Part shown: positions 23,941 to 32,186 of the stretch, one piece after another
Numbering within the stretch: the first letter of the stretch is position 1
Layout of the letters: every line of letters begins with the position of its first letter
NCBI GenBank assembly: GCA_007135085.1
Contig: SLJM01000168.1
Span: 1 to 40,261, forward strand
Length of the DNA: 40,261 nucleotides
Direction: 5' to 3'
Origin: Myxococcales bacterium
GTDB taxonomy: Bacteria > Myxococcota_A > Bradymonadia > Bradymonadales > Bradymonadaceae
Program-made: the position numbers and the translations under genes
Notes under the pieces: generated by a model
Database searches by the model: none
Told to the model about the DNA's origin: nothing
Seen by the model: the letters and a program-made list of their open reading frames with translations, nothing else

Positions 23941-24831
23941 TCACATAACCTGGATGACTTTTTCCACGGCGCGATCGACCTCGTCGAGGGGATCGCCGCC
24001 GGATTCGCCGATGAGCTCGCGATAATAATTGCTCTCGGCGAACATCTTGATCGCCTTGATCCGCTTCGGCAAATAGGGATGGCTGGCCAGGTATTCTTGG
24101 AAGCGGCCCACCCCGTCGTTGAGATCGTCCAATTGGCCCAGATATTCGTCGAGATCGATCTCGTCGAAGAGTTTTTTACTGCCCAGGGCGAGCTTCATCA
24201 TGGCCCGCAGAGCGGCCTCTTCGTCGAGGCAGCAGATAAGTCCGGCCCGGTCGCAGGTCACCTCGCCGCGGCGGCTCCAACTATTGAGGGCCACCCGGGC
24301 GGGCACGGCGGCCCAGCGCACAAAGGAGATGACTCCCTGAGCCAGAAAATTGGCCGCCGTATGATAGACGACGTGGTTATTCTGAATATGGCCGCATTCA
24401 TGGCCGATGACGAATTTGAGTTCGTCGTCGTCGAAGCGATCGATGAGGGCCGAGTTGATGACGATAAACGCCTCGTCGTCGGTGCCGTAGGTGCCGGCGT
24501 TGAGGCTGCTCAGGTTCTGGGTGACGTAGACCGTGGGAAGGGCGATATCCAGGGTGCGGGCACACTCCACGACCAGGTCATGGAGGTGGGGAAATTGGCG
24601 GCGGCTGACCTTGACGCTGCTCCCCAACAATTGACCCTTCTGGATGGCCTTCCAAAAGCGCACCGTGGCCTCGACGACGATGCGCACCGGACGGGCCCGA
24701 TCGAGTCGGCGCAACACGCGCAGATCACCGGCAAAGGCGTATTCGCCAAAGCCGGTCTTCTCCTCGCGGCCGCTCTCAGGTGCTTTGCGGCGGTTGATAT
24801 AATGGAGAAAGTCAAAGTCCTGGGCTGCCAT
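23941..24831 (-). CDS. M48-family zinc metallopeptidase
   Basis: A 296-residue protein. The zinc motif is KFVIGHECGHIQNNHV (H-E-x-x-H at about 144-148), with the third ligand likely the Glu in RRGEVTCDRAGLICC, the usual M48 second motif. The region ahead (LPTVYVTQNLSSLNAGTYG) and FIVINSALIDRFDDDELKFV also fit the M48/HtpX-Oma1 pattern. Unlike HtpX, no long N-terminal membrane helices are evident, so it is probably cytoplasmic or peripheral. C-terminal SHPYLPKRIKAIK is the typical 'THPP...RI' block. The ATG has AGAG upstream. It follows the FHA gene by 20 bp and precedes the dynamin-like gene, suggesting one operon with a role in membrane-protein upkeep; that role is inferred. Confidence 0.9.
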   Translation of the reverse strand: MAAQDFDFLHYINRRKAPESGREEKTGFGEYAFAGDLRVLRRLDRARPVRIVVEATVRFWKAIQKGQLLGSSVKVSRRQFPHLHDLVVECARTLDIALPTVYVTQNLSSLNAGTYGTDDEAFIVINSALIDRFDDDELKFVIGHECGHIQNNHVVYHTAANFLAQGVISFVRWAAVPARVALNSWSRRGEVTCDRAGLICCLDEEAALRAMMKLALGSKKLFDEIDLDEYLGQLDDLNDGVGRFQEYLASHPYLPKRIKAIKMFAESNYYRELIGESGGDPLDEVDRAVEKVIQVM

Positions 24832-24851
24832 GAGTGTCTCTTTAGATTTGT

Positions 24852-26690
24852 TTAGTTTTCGCCGACGAGCTCCAACATGGCGCTCAGCGTCTGGCGAGGT
24901 TGGGTCTCCCGGATCGCCGATTGTAAGCGCACTCGGTCTACTGTCGACAATGCGGACAGGTCGGTGCGCTCGATGGCGTCGACGACGCGGTCCAGGGTGC
25001 GGGCGTGATCGGCCAGATCGTCGAGAGGCAATCCATTGGCTGCCTGGGTGTCACCACCGCCGGATGTGGCCGCGGATGTGGCCGCCGCCAGTTGCTCGTT
25101 GAGCTCGTCGATCTGGGCCTGCATGGCCTCGACTTCTTCGCTCGACGAGTTGGCACGGGCTCGCTCTTTCTCGAGGCGAAGTCGCTGCTTGAGCCCCTCG
25201 ATTTCGGAGCGCAATGCCCGGGCTTCTTCCTCGAGTGTTTGGCGAGCAGCGCTATTTTCTTCGTTGGCTGCCACCAATTCATCGCGCTCTTTGCGAAGGG
25301 CCGAGGCCTCTTCTGCGAGCTCGTCGCGGCTTGCAGCGGCTGATTTTAGGTCCTCTTTGACCTTGTCCAACTCCTGGCGGAGGGCTTCGTCGGTTTGTCG
25401 TTTTTCATCGACCTCCAATTGGAGATCGCGGTTGCGCTTTTCGAATTCACCGAGGAGGCGTTCCAGGCGGGCCACTTCCTCGCGAAGCTCGGAGACCTCC
25501 TCTCTGGCCGAGGACTGACGGGCTTTATCGAGTTTGTCCCTGGTGCGTGCGAGTTCATCCTGGAGGTCGTCGATGCGAGCCCGGCTTTCTTGTTCCGAGG
25601 AATCGAGACGCTGGCGAAGGTCATCGATCTTTTCTGTGGCGTCGCTCAAGCGCTGTTCAGCCTGTTCGGCGCGTTGTTGTGCGTCGTCGAGGTCGAGGCT
25701 GTCCTGGCGGGCCAGGGCGAGTTCTTCTCTTAATCGCCCCGAATCTGCATTGGCCGCTTCCAGATCGTGGCGCAAGCGCTCCATCTCCTGGGGGTCACCC
25801 GAATCTTGTTGGGCCTGCTCCAATTCGCTGCGAAGATCGTCGAGCTCCTGGCGAGCCTCTTCGTAGCGCTGGCGAAGATCGTCGAGATCGCGGGCCTGGC
25901 GATCGCAGAGGTCCTGGATCGACTGCTTTTCATCTCGAAGCCGCTGGAGTTCGGCTTCATTGGCACCGCCTGTGCCGGCGCTGACGGCGCCGCTGTCAGC
26001 GCTGATACCACTGTCGTTGTAGGGGATATTCTCCGGGGGCTGGCCCGGGCCCCGGCCGCTGCCTCCCGATACCGGCGGCGGTGTATCGCCCAATCCCTGA
26101 GAGACGCCGCCACTTTGAGGTGGGGGCGTGCCCGTGCCCATTCCCTGAGAGACGCCGGGCCCGGCGGAGGGATGATTATTTTGTTGGATGAGCCCGCCGC
26201 TGTCGAATTCGCCCTCCCGGCCCATCTGGGGCTCCGATATCGACGAGTGGCGACCCGAGGCCGGCTGCTGGCCGAAATTACCGGATACACCGGCGCTGAC
26301 TTCTCCACCCAACCCTTGCTCGGCACCGAAGCCGACGTCCTGGCCGAAGCCCGGGTCGTTTGCGACGGGTGCAAAATCGCTCTCCTCTTCCAAAAAGCGC
26401 AGGATGAAGTCACCACACCAGACCTCATCGTAGTGGTTGAGCGGCTGGGGCTCGATCACGGGCTGTCGCCGATCATCGACGATGAGGTAAGTGCCGTTGG
26501 AGCTATTGAGATCGACCACCTCGTAGCGGCCATTCTTATAGTGAAACTCGGCGTGATTGCGGGACACGGACTTGCGGTTGGATCGAATCGTACAATCCGT
26601 GGCTCGGCCCACGGTGACGACTGGCGAGTCCGGTCCGAGAGGAACAGTCATCTCTCTTCCGGATTGGTCCGTATACACTAATTTGGCCAC
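24852..26690 (-). CDS. FHA domain protein with long coiled coil
   Basis: A 612-residue protein. Residues about 20-105 are an FHA phosphothreonine-binding domain: VTVGRATDCTIRS, SVSRNHAEFHYKNGRYEVVDL and NSSNGTYL are the G-R, S-x-x-H and N-G hallmarks. About 110-230 are low-complexity Gly/Pro/Gln-rich with repeated SQGMGTGTPPPQSGG-like runs. About 232-560 form one long coiled coil (DLDDLRQRYEEARQELDDLR and onward). The last part ends LSALSTVDRVRLQSAIRETQ. No kinase or secretion genes are adjacent. The GTG at 26690 lies eight bases after AGGAG and is preferred over a GTG three codons upstream that overlaps that site. It may be a scaffold recruited by a Ser/Thr kinase. Confidence 0.85.
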   Translation of the reverse strand: MAKLVYTDQSGREMTVPLGPDSPVVTVGRATDCTIRSNRKSVSRNHAEFHYKNGRYEVVDLNSSNGTYLIVDDRRQPVIEPQPLNHYDEVWCGDFILRFLEEESDFAPVANDPGFGQDVGFGAEQGLGGEVSAGVSGNFGQQPASGRHSSISEPQMGREGEFDSGGLIQQNNHPSAGPGVSQGMGTGTPPPQSGGVSQGLGDTPPPVSGGSGRGPGQPPENIPYNDSGISADSGAVSAGTGGANEAELQRLRDEKQSIQDLCDRQARDLDDLRQRYEEARQELDDLRSELEQAQQDSGDPQEMERLRHDLEAANADSGRLREELALARQDSLDLDDAQQRAEQAEQRLSDATEKIDDLRQRLDSSEQESRARIDDLQDELARTRDKLDKARQSSAREEVSELREEVARLERLLGEFEKRNRDLQLEVDEKRQTDEALRQELDKVKEDLKSAAASRDELAEEASALRKERDELVAANEENSAARQTLEEEARALRSEIEGLKQRLRLEKERARANSSSEEVEAMQAQIDELNEQLAAATSAATSGGGDTQAANGLPLDDLADHARTLDRVVDAIERTDLSALSTVDRVRLQSAIRETQPRQTLSAMLELVGEN

Positions 26691-27081
26691 CTGATTCACT
26701 CCTGCGTTTAACAGCGCCGACAGTTTCAGTTCATGGTCGGGCAGCTATCATACGATTGTGCCGTCGCCGAGGTCAACGAAGGCGCGCTGCGCTTCGCTCG
26801 TGCGCCGGGGTGGAGGCTGCTGGCGCAGCCGGGATGGGGCGCCTTCGGCGCGGGATGGAGCGTGCTACGCTGCGCTAAGGCACGCGGGGGGGAGGGCCTG
26901 GACGGCGGCCCGGGGGGAACGGCGCGCTGAGGATCATCGAGGTGCTGAGGGAGATGGAGGGCTGGTTGAGGGATGCTTATTTGGTTGACGGCATGGGGGG
27001 AATCGGGGAGGTAGATGGAAGAGTCTTGGTGGTTGGTGGTGTTGAAGGGCTCGGTGGTTTTCTCGTACTTTCGGTAGGGCC
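26691..27081. other. Gene-free gap of 391 bp with hairpin chain
   Basis: A divergent gap between the FHA gene and the plus-strand membrane-protein gene, so it should hold two promoters. 26781-26886 is a chain of hairpins (see separate entry). From 26887 to 27081 the plus strand is G-rich and purine-biased, with GGTGGTTGGTGG at about 27030, similar to the arms of element A but without a partner arm. Short open frames here have no ribosome site or recognisable product. Confidence 0.6.
26781..26886. repeat. Chain of four short hairpins with GGGATGG linkers
   Basis: Hairpins in order: GGCGC...GCGCC (26781-26806), GGCTGC-TGGC-GCAGCC (26815-26830), GCGCC-TTC-GGCGC (26839-26851), GCGTGC...GCACGC (26860-26885). 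The linkers are nearly identical: GGGGTGGA, GGGATGG, GGGATGGA, then a G-run. The stems differ in sequence while the linkers are kept, so the pattern looks selected for structure or built by repeated copying. Confidence 0.75.
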
Positions 27082-28023
27082 ATGACTTCTGAAGAATCGA
27101 CGAAGGCAGATAAGAAACGGGAGCGCTCCGATCTGGAGAAGCGTTTTCTCGAGGGCTACGCCTATGATGAGGGCGATGACTTCGATGAGGAGTTGCTCGA
27201 ATTAGTCGAGAATCGGCAGCGGGGCTCGGTGTTGCGACCGATCTTGATGATCTTGGTCATCGTCGTCGTGTCCTCGGTGATCTACGACTGGCGAGATGAA
27301 ATCGAGTATTTTTTCGCCGACTCCGAGCCCGTCGAGATCGGCGATACGACCCGTTTTTCCAGTCGAGCTGCACAGGACCCGGATTGGGAGCCGCCGGTGG
27401 CTCATAATCGCTATGTTTCAATCGGAGGAATGCCAACCCGGGTCAGCCGTGGCGGCGGATATGAATTCTTCCGTCTGGTGGGAGCCGAGATCTACGTGCA
27501 GCGAAAGCTCGAGATTGACGACGATGAGGATCCCGATCGGGGTGGAGTGGTCAGCATGGTCCCCGAGCGGGCCGGGCCGGGGCTTCCCATCGACGAGCAT
27601 CGCCGTCGCTACGAGGGAGAGGGGCGCTTGATCGCCTTCGCCAAAGCCCCCGAACGTGTTCGAGGTCTAAAGGAACACTATGCAGAGCACTATAATCTTC
27701 GCTTCTGCGAGGATTATACGGAGCGCCAGCTCGAGGATTTCAGGGCCCAACAATTGGAGACCCTTCTGAGCCGACACCGTCAGCGTTACGAGCAAACCGA
27801 CAAGGAGCGACGTGAAGAGCTGGGTCTGGAGCGAGAGCCCTCGGACAGCGAGATCCGACGCTACCTCGACGAGCGGCCGGTCTGCGTCGACGCCTATCTG
27901 GTCCACGATGGACAGCGTCCCGCTGATCAATGGTGGTACGTGCTCTTCTCGGCGTTGCTCGGGCTCTTCGTGTTGTTTACGGCCTATAAGCTGGTGCGCT
28001 GGTTCCAGGCCTGGTTAAGGTAG
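27082..28023 (+). CDS. Two-helix membrane protein of unknown function
   Basis: A 313-residue protein with a charged N-terminus (ESTKADKKRERSDLEKRFLE), a membrane helix at about 50-68 (VLRPILMILVIVVVSSVIYD), a soluble domain of about 210 residues, and a second helix near 288-305 (WWYVLFSALLGLFVLFTAY). The soluble part should face the periplasm and includes YVSIGGMPTRVSRGGGYEFF, VSMVPERAGPGLPIDEHRRR and a charged helical stretch (TERQLEDFRAQQLETLLSRH). It has two cysteines (FCEDYTE, PVCVDAY) that could form a disulfide. No family recognised. A weak GGTAGGG site precedes the ATG. The stop is immediately followed by the long palindrome at 28024-28183. Confidence 0.75.
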   Translation: MTSEESTKADKKRERSDLEKRFLEGYAYDEGDDFDEELLELVENRQRGSVLRPILMILVIVVVSSVIYDWRDEIEYFFADSEPVEIGDTTRFSSRAAQDPDWEPPVAHNRYVSIGGMPTRVSRGGGYEFFRLVGAEIYVQRKLEIDDDEDPDRGGVVSMVPERAGPGLPIDEHRRRYEGEGRLIAFAKAPERVRGLKEHYAEHYNLRFCEDYTERQLEDFRAQQLETLLSRHRQRYEQTDKERREELGLEREPSDSEIRRYLDERPVCVDAYLVHDGQRPADQWWYVLFSALLGLFVLFTAYKLVRWFQAWLR

Positions 28024-28183
28024 TTAACCTGGAATCTTCATGACTCGTCTACTGCGGCTCATCAGCCCCAAAATCCCTTCATTTCACTCCTCGACGATGC
28101 GCTGCATCGCCTGCGGGGCTCAATTTTGGGATTTTGACGCTGATTTTGCCTCGCTACGACGATTCATGAAGATCCCAGGTTAA
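28024..28183. repeat. Long imperfect palindrome H
   Basis: TTAACCTGGAATCTTCATGA (28024-28043) pairs with TCATGAAGATCCCAGGTTAA (28164-28183) with a single mismatch. The pairing continues inward: CAGCCCCAAAATCCC on the left against GGGATTTTGACGCTG and GGGGCT on the right, with GATGCGCTGCATC near the middle. It begins directly after the TAG of the preceding gene and runs almost to the start of the next gene. It has the look of a non-autonomous mobile palindrome or a 3' end structure; no target-site duplication is obvious. Confidence 0.75.
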
Positions 28184-28254
28184 GGAAATCTAAAGAGCGC
28201 AACGACCCCATATAGCCTTGGGCTATGGGTGCACAGAGATTGAGAGCGAGAGAT

Positions 28255-29190
28255 ATGACTACGCCCATTTATCTGATGAGCCCACCGCGCCCGGATTGGG
28301 CGTTGCGGGGACGCGCTAATTTCAAATCTCGCGCCGCCGGCGGGGTCGACGCCGTGGCTGCTCGTCGGGAGTGGTCTCAGTTGGCTGACGCCATCGTCGA
28401 GGCCGGCGGCGAGGTGGTGGTCCTGCCACCGGGGGGCGCCGAGTTGACGGGGTTGATCTATACCGCCGAGGCCGGGGAGTTTTGTCGCGACGACGAGGGC
28501 AATTCCACCTTTATTTTGCCCAATATGGCCGCCGAGCATCGCCGCGGCGAGGCAGAGCATATCGCCTGGTTTGTCGAGGATGAGCTCGAAATGAAGACCC
28601 GTCGTGTGGAGTCTGTCTGGGAGGCTCAGGGAGATGCTATCCGCGCCGAAGATGGCAAATCCGTGGTCCATACATACGGAGTCGGGCCCGACAGGCGAAC
28701 TGAAGATGGCGCCTATGGCGAGGTGGCTCATCTATTGAGCGAGCGCCATATCCAGATCGCCTTTGAGGCTGATCCCTGGTTTCACGGAAATACGTTTTTG
28801 CAGTTTTTTCAAAAAGACGATCAGTCAATCATGGTCGTATGTCCCGAGGCGCTACGAGATGGGGAGTTTGAGCGCCTGCGCCAATTCGCCGGCGAGATGC
28901 CCGTCGTCGAGATCACCGCCGAGGAAAGCCGGGGCTACGATACGAATGCCCTTCAGGTTGGCACGACCGTGTTGGCGCCTCAGACCTTTTCGAAGACCAC
29001 TCGCCGAGCGGTCGAGCAATTGGGCCTTGAGGTCAGGATCATTCACCTTGGCGAGTTATTCTCCAAGGGCGGTGGCGCGCCGGTCTGTCTGACCAATCGG
29101 ATGTGGGGATTGGAGGTCAGTGAGGTCCCCGAGACGGTGCGGTGGTCGATGCGGTCGGCGACACAAAACGACCCCCTGGCTCTCGAATAA
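28255..29190 (+). CDS. Guanidino-modifying enzyme (DDAH/arginine deiminase-like)
   Basis: A 311-residue protein with the pentein fold pattern of arginine deiminases, amidinotransferases and dimethylarginine hydrolases: N-terminal YLMSPPRPDWALRGR, the acidic substrate motif VWEAQGDAI (in place of E-G-G-D), FEADPWFHGNTFLQFF for the catalytic His region, and a Cys nucleophile in SKGGGAPVCLTNRMWG near the C-terminus. These enzymes cleave or transfer the amidino group of arginine-like substrates through a Cys-amidino intermediate. Substrate cannot be told. The ATG at 28255 follows a GAGAG site; an ATG at 28225 would add ten residues. The stop overlaps the terminator hairpin at 29172-29201. It is convergent to the P-domain lipoprotein run. 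Confidence 0.8.
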   Translation: MTTPIYLMSPPRPDWALRGRANFKSRAAGGVDAVAARREWSQLADAIVEAGGEVVVLPPGGAELTGLIYTAEAGEFCRDDEGNSTFILPNMAAEHRRGEAEHIAWFVEDELEMKTRRVESVWEAQGDAIRAEDGKSVVHTYGVGPDRRTEDGAYGEVAHLLSERHIQIAFEADPWFHGNTFLQFFQKDDQSIMVVCPEALRDGEFERLRQFAGEMPVVEITAEESRGYDTNALQVGTTVLAPQTFSKTTRRAVEQLGLEVRIIHLGELFSKGGGAPVCLTNRMWGLEVSEVPETVRWSMRSATQNDPLALE

Positions 29191-29201
29191 AAACCAGGGG
29201 G
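29172..29201 (-). terminator. Terminator hairpin between convergent genes
   Basis: CCCCCTGG (29172-29179) and CCAGGGGG (29194-29201) form an 8-bp stem. Read on the minus strand the stem is followed by TCGTTTTGTG, so it fits a terminator for the lipoprotein run; on the plus strand it lies over the last codons and stop of the guanidino enzyme and may serve both directions. Confidence 0.65.
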
Positions 29202-29233
29202 CCGACGCAGGTCGAATCGATCGAGTCATGCCC

Positions 29234-32116
29234 TCATTCGGTGCAGGTCAGCTCCAGAGTCCATTCGTGGAGATAGCGGTCGGTAAAGCTGGCCGTATTG
29301 TCAATTTCCAGAAACCAGGTTCCATTGCCGGAGGTGCCGATGAGCGGGTCCAGGGATTCGACGGGCTCCGATTCGTCGGGATAGCTCGTGGTCAATGACG
29401 GGCTACCGGAGGCAGCCTCGTTGAGCCGAATCGGTTCCGATAACCCCGGTGCGTAGAGGTCGATCTGGATATAGATCGATGAGAAGTCGATATCGAAGAC
29501 GGTGCTCAACGAGATGTCGGCCACGGTGTCGCATCCGGAGACTTCAATGGAGCTGGTCTCCAGGCCATTTCCAGGCCCGACGGGTTCGATATACAGGGGG
29601 GGGGTATGGACCCTGGTTCCCCCGCCGAGGATGATGTCCTGGCCGTTGATGGACAGGTCGTAGTCGTCGGCTATATCGGTGAGGGCCTCGACTTCGACGA
29701 CGAAGGTGCCTTCAAAGAGGGCCGGCGTATGGATCGTGACTTCTCCTTCGCCTTCTTCTGTGCGGACTAATTCGCGACGCGTGGCGTCCCAGACACGCAG
29801 GGCGGCCTCTTCGCCCTCGTCAAGGACGGCCGTGGAGGAAAGAATCGTATCGCCCCGGGGACGGAGGAGAATGAAATGCTTCTCTCCCTCGGCCAGAGGT
29901 GGCATTTCATAGTCCACGGAGAATGCGTTGGAGGGGCTGATGGCGTCGTAGGTCTCGTGGGCCCGGACCTCGAGTTCGAATCCGACGATCGGCGAATCGC
30001 CGTTATTTTCGACCTGGAGGGTAAAATCACCGGGCCCGGGGAAGGTCTCGAGAAGTCGGAGTTTCGTGGGGATCTCCAGCTCTTCCATGGCGATCTGACC
30101 ATTGGAATTGATGAGGCGTAAGTCGGGAGCGCTGCCCTGATCGTAGGAGATGCGACCCATGAGAAGATCCAGGGTGTTCACGTCGGTGAACTCTATTTCC
30201 ACCATCTCGCCAGGCGATAGGGTTTCCAATGACTGGCCGGTGACGTCGATGGTGATATCCTGGGCGCTGCTGCTGATGCGAGTGTAGAAATAATAGGTTC
30301 CGGCGTCGGGCAAGACGATTGAAAAGGAATCGTTGCTCGTCGACTTAAGCTCTTCTCGATCCTCGTTGTAGACCCGGTTGTACAAAAAGCCACTGCTGCT
30401 GTTTTGCTCCCACTCGATATGAGCCGCCGAGGGGGTGTTGATGACTACCAGGGGCCAATCGCCGGAGGAGATATTTCCCGGAAATTCTGCGACGAAGTCG
30501 GCCGGGCCTTCGTGAGGTTCGGGAAGATCGAAGATATGGCCCTCAGTGGTATGAGATTGAGAAATAAAACTCTCGATATTGTTGGAGCCACCGTTCTCAT
30601 ATCGCACCGTATAAGTGCCGGTGGTAGGGACGTAGAACCAGTCGCGCATATGCTGGGTGAAACTATAACTGGACTGGTTGGAGGCAAGTACGCTGCCCAG
30701 ATCGTCGACCAGGCTACCCTGGAAGAAAATAGTTACGTCCATCGCGCGGGCGCCACTATTGATGTGCTCAATGGCGATCAATTGACCGGCTTCAGCAAAG
30801 ATCTCTACTTCTATAAATTGTCCAGGTAGAAGAGTGAGCGGTTCTTGGGCAGAGATTTCGAATCCGGCGTAGGGACCGTAGAAGGCCTGGGCGTCGATAT
30901 GGAGAAAGGTCTCACCGACGCTGGTGTCGACCAAGAAGCTTCGGCCTTCGGTGAGGGATTTACGTTCGTCGAAGGTGAGCGGATTCGACCACACTTCCAG
31001 GGTCGGTCCCTCGGCGTCGGGGCCCAGGAATTCCGAGGTGAGGACGACCTCGTCGTGGTCGGGGGTGAGAACCTGGATGAAGTTGATCGTCGACTCCCGA
31101 AGATCACCGACGAGGTTGCCCTCCATGGGGTTCCACTGCAGGGCCGTCGGGGTGCTGACCAATTCGGCGGTACCCACGTATTTCCATTCCTCGTTGGCCA
31201 TATTCGCGCCATCGGGATGATCGGTCATCGACGAGGTGACGGTCAGTTCGTAGTTGCCGCTGCGGGGAAGGTAGACGGTTCGCGAAGCCGGGCTGGCCAT
31301 GCCGGGCACCGAAGCCCGTCGCCAGTCGCTGGAGCCGGTCAGCTCGAAGCCGGGAGCCGGCAGGCCGCGGCTATAGATCTCGATCTTCAACCACTGTCCC
31401 TGCGAGCCCTGGAGGTCGAAGGTATGCTCCAGGGCGTCGTCCATCGTACCGGTGAATATAAAGGTACCGGCCGGGCCGGGAGCGATCGTTTCGCCGTCGC
31501 TATGATCGATATCGGCGTCGGCCGCTAATTCATCGGTATAGGTGACCATCGGAAGACATTGGTCGTCGACCTCCACGGTCTGGTCCCCACATTCCGGGGC
31601 TCCGCCATGGAGGCATTCACCGTTGACCACGTCCCATTGGGCGCCGTCCTGACAGGCCTCGTCGCTGAGATTGCAATGGGGCGCTTCGAATTCGGTGCCC
31701 TCCCCGCAGACCTCTTCGCTGAGCAGGCATTGACCGTCGGCCAGGACCGTGCCTTCGCCGCAGGTGATGGGGTTTTCCACCACGCATTGGCCGTCCACTT
31801 CGATGGCGCCCTCCCCGCAGGTGATCTCTTCGGGGCCGACGCATTCCTCGGTGGCCAGGTCGTAGACCGTGTTGTCGCCGCAATAGGTGTCGGGGTCCAG
31901 ACAATTGCCGTGAGGGGTCAATACCCGACCGTCAGCGCAGCCCTCTTTGATAATCGGAACGCACTCCCCGTCCTTCAGAGCGGTGCCGTGGTCCTGGCTG
32001 CACGCGACCTGAGGCTGGGGATCGGGATCTTGTGGGTCTTCCCCCCCGCAGGCGGCGAGTAAATAGATCGAGAGCAGGCCGATGAGGGTCGGGCGCCAAT
32101 TGAAGATGCGAATCAT
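29234..32116 (-). CDS. Cys-rich P-domain lipoprotein (paralog 3)
   Basis: A 960-residue lipoprotein. The ATG at 32116 gives a signal peptide ending LLAACGG, a lipobox. After it come about nine short Cys motifs of the form C-G-E-G-T-x4-D-G-x-C (for example CGEGTVLADGQCLL, CGEGTEFEAPHC). The middle consists of beta-rich modules such as HTFDLQGSQGQWLKIEIYSR and GTYTVRYENGGS, resembling pre-peptidase C-terminal domains. The end (CDTVADISLSTVF to WTLELTC) is a proprotein-convertase P/Homo B domain. It shares extensive identity with the protein coded at 34629-37520. No protease domain is visible. Probably surface or periplasmic, possibly an adhesin or binding protein; that is inference. GGAG lies nine bases upstream. 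Confidence 0.85.
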   Translation of the reverse strand: MIRIFNWRPTLIGLLSIYLLAACGGEDPQDPDPQPQVACSQDHGTALKDGECVPIIKEGCADGRVLTPHGNCLDPDTYCGDNTVYDLATEECVGPEEITCGEGAIEVDGQCVVENPITCGEGTVLADGQCLLSEEVCGEGTEFEAPHCNLSDEACQDGAQWDVVNGECLHGGAPECGDQTVEVDDQCLPMVTYTDELAADADIDHSDGETIAPGPAGTFIFTGTMDDALEHTFDLQGSQGQWLKIEIYSRGLPAPGFELTGSSDWRRASVPGMASPASRTVYLPRSGNYELTVTSSMTDHPDGANMANEEWKYVGTAELVSTPTALQWNPMEGNLVGDLRESTINFIQVLTPDHDEVVLTSEFLGPDAEGPTLEVWSNPLTFDERKSLTEGRSFLVDTSVGETFLHIDAQAFYGPYAGFEISAQEPLTLLPGQFIEVEIFAEAGQLIAIEHINSGARAMDVTIFFQGSLVDDLGSVLASNQSSYSFTQHMRDWFYVPTTGTYTVRYENGGSNNIESFISQSHTTEGHIFDLPEPHEGPADFVAEFPGNISSGDWPLVVINTPSAAHIEWEQNSSSGFLYNRVYNEDREELKSTSNDSFSIVLPDAGTYYFYTRISSSAQDITIDVTGQSLETLSPGEMVEIEFTDVNTLDLLMGRISYDQGSAPDLRLINSNGQIAMEELEIPTKLRLLETFPGPGDFTLQVENNGDSPIVGFELEVRAHETYDAISPSNAFSVDYEMPPLAEGEKHFILLRPRGDTILSSTAVLDEGEEAALRVWDATRRELVRTEEGEGEVTIHTPALFEGTFVVEVEALTDIADDYDLSINGQDIILGGGTRVHTPPLYIEPVGPGNGLETSSIEVSGCDTVADISLSTVFDIDFSSIYIQIDLYAPGLSEPIRLNEAASGSPSLTTSYPDESEPVESLDPLIGTSGNGTWFLEIDNTASFTDRYLHEWTLELTCTE

Positions 32117-32186
32117 GGGGTGGTTCTCCATAGTTGGCAATGAGGGCTTTCCAGTCCTTCTTTATTTGGGTGAAAGTCCAAATTTT

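Noticed and set aside
26781-26886. Considered as CRISPR or tRNA-like cluster
   Set aside because: Hairpins are too short and vary in sequence; no tRNA D/T-loop motifs and no constant repeat of CRISPR length.
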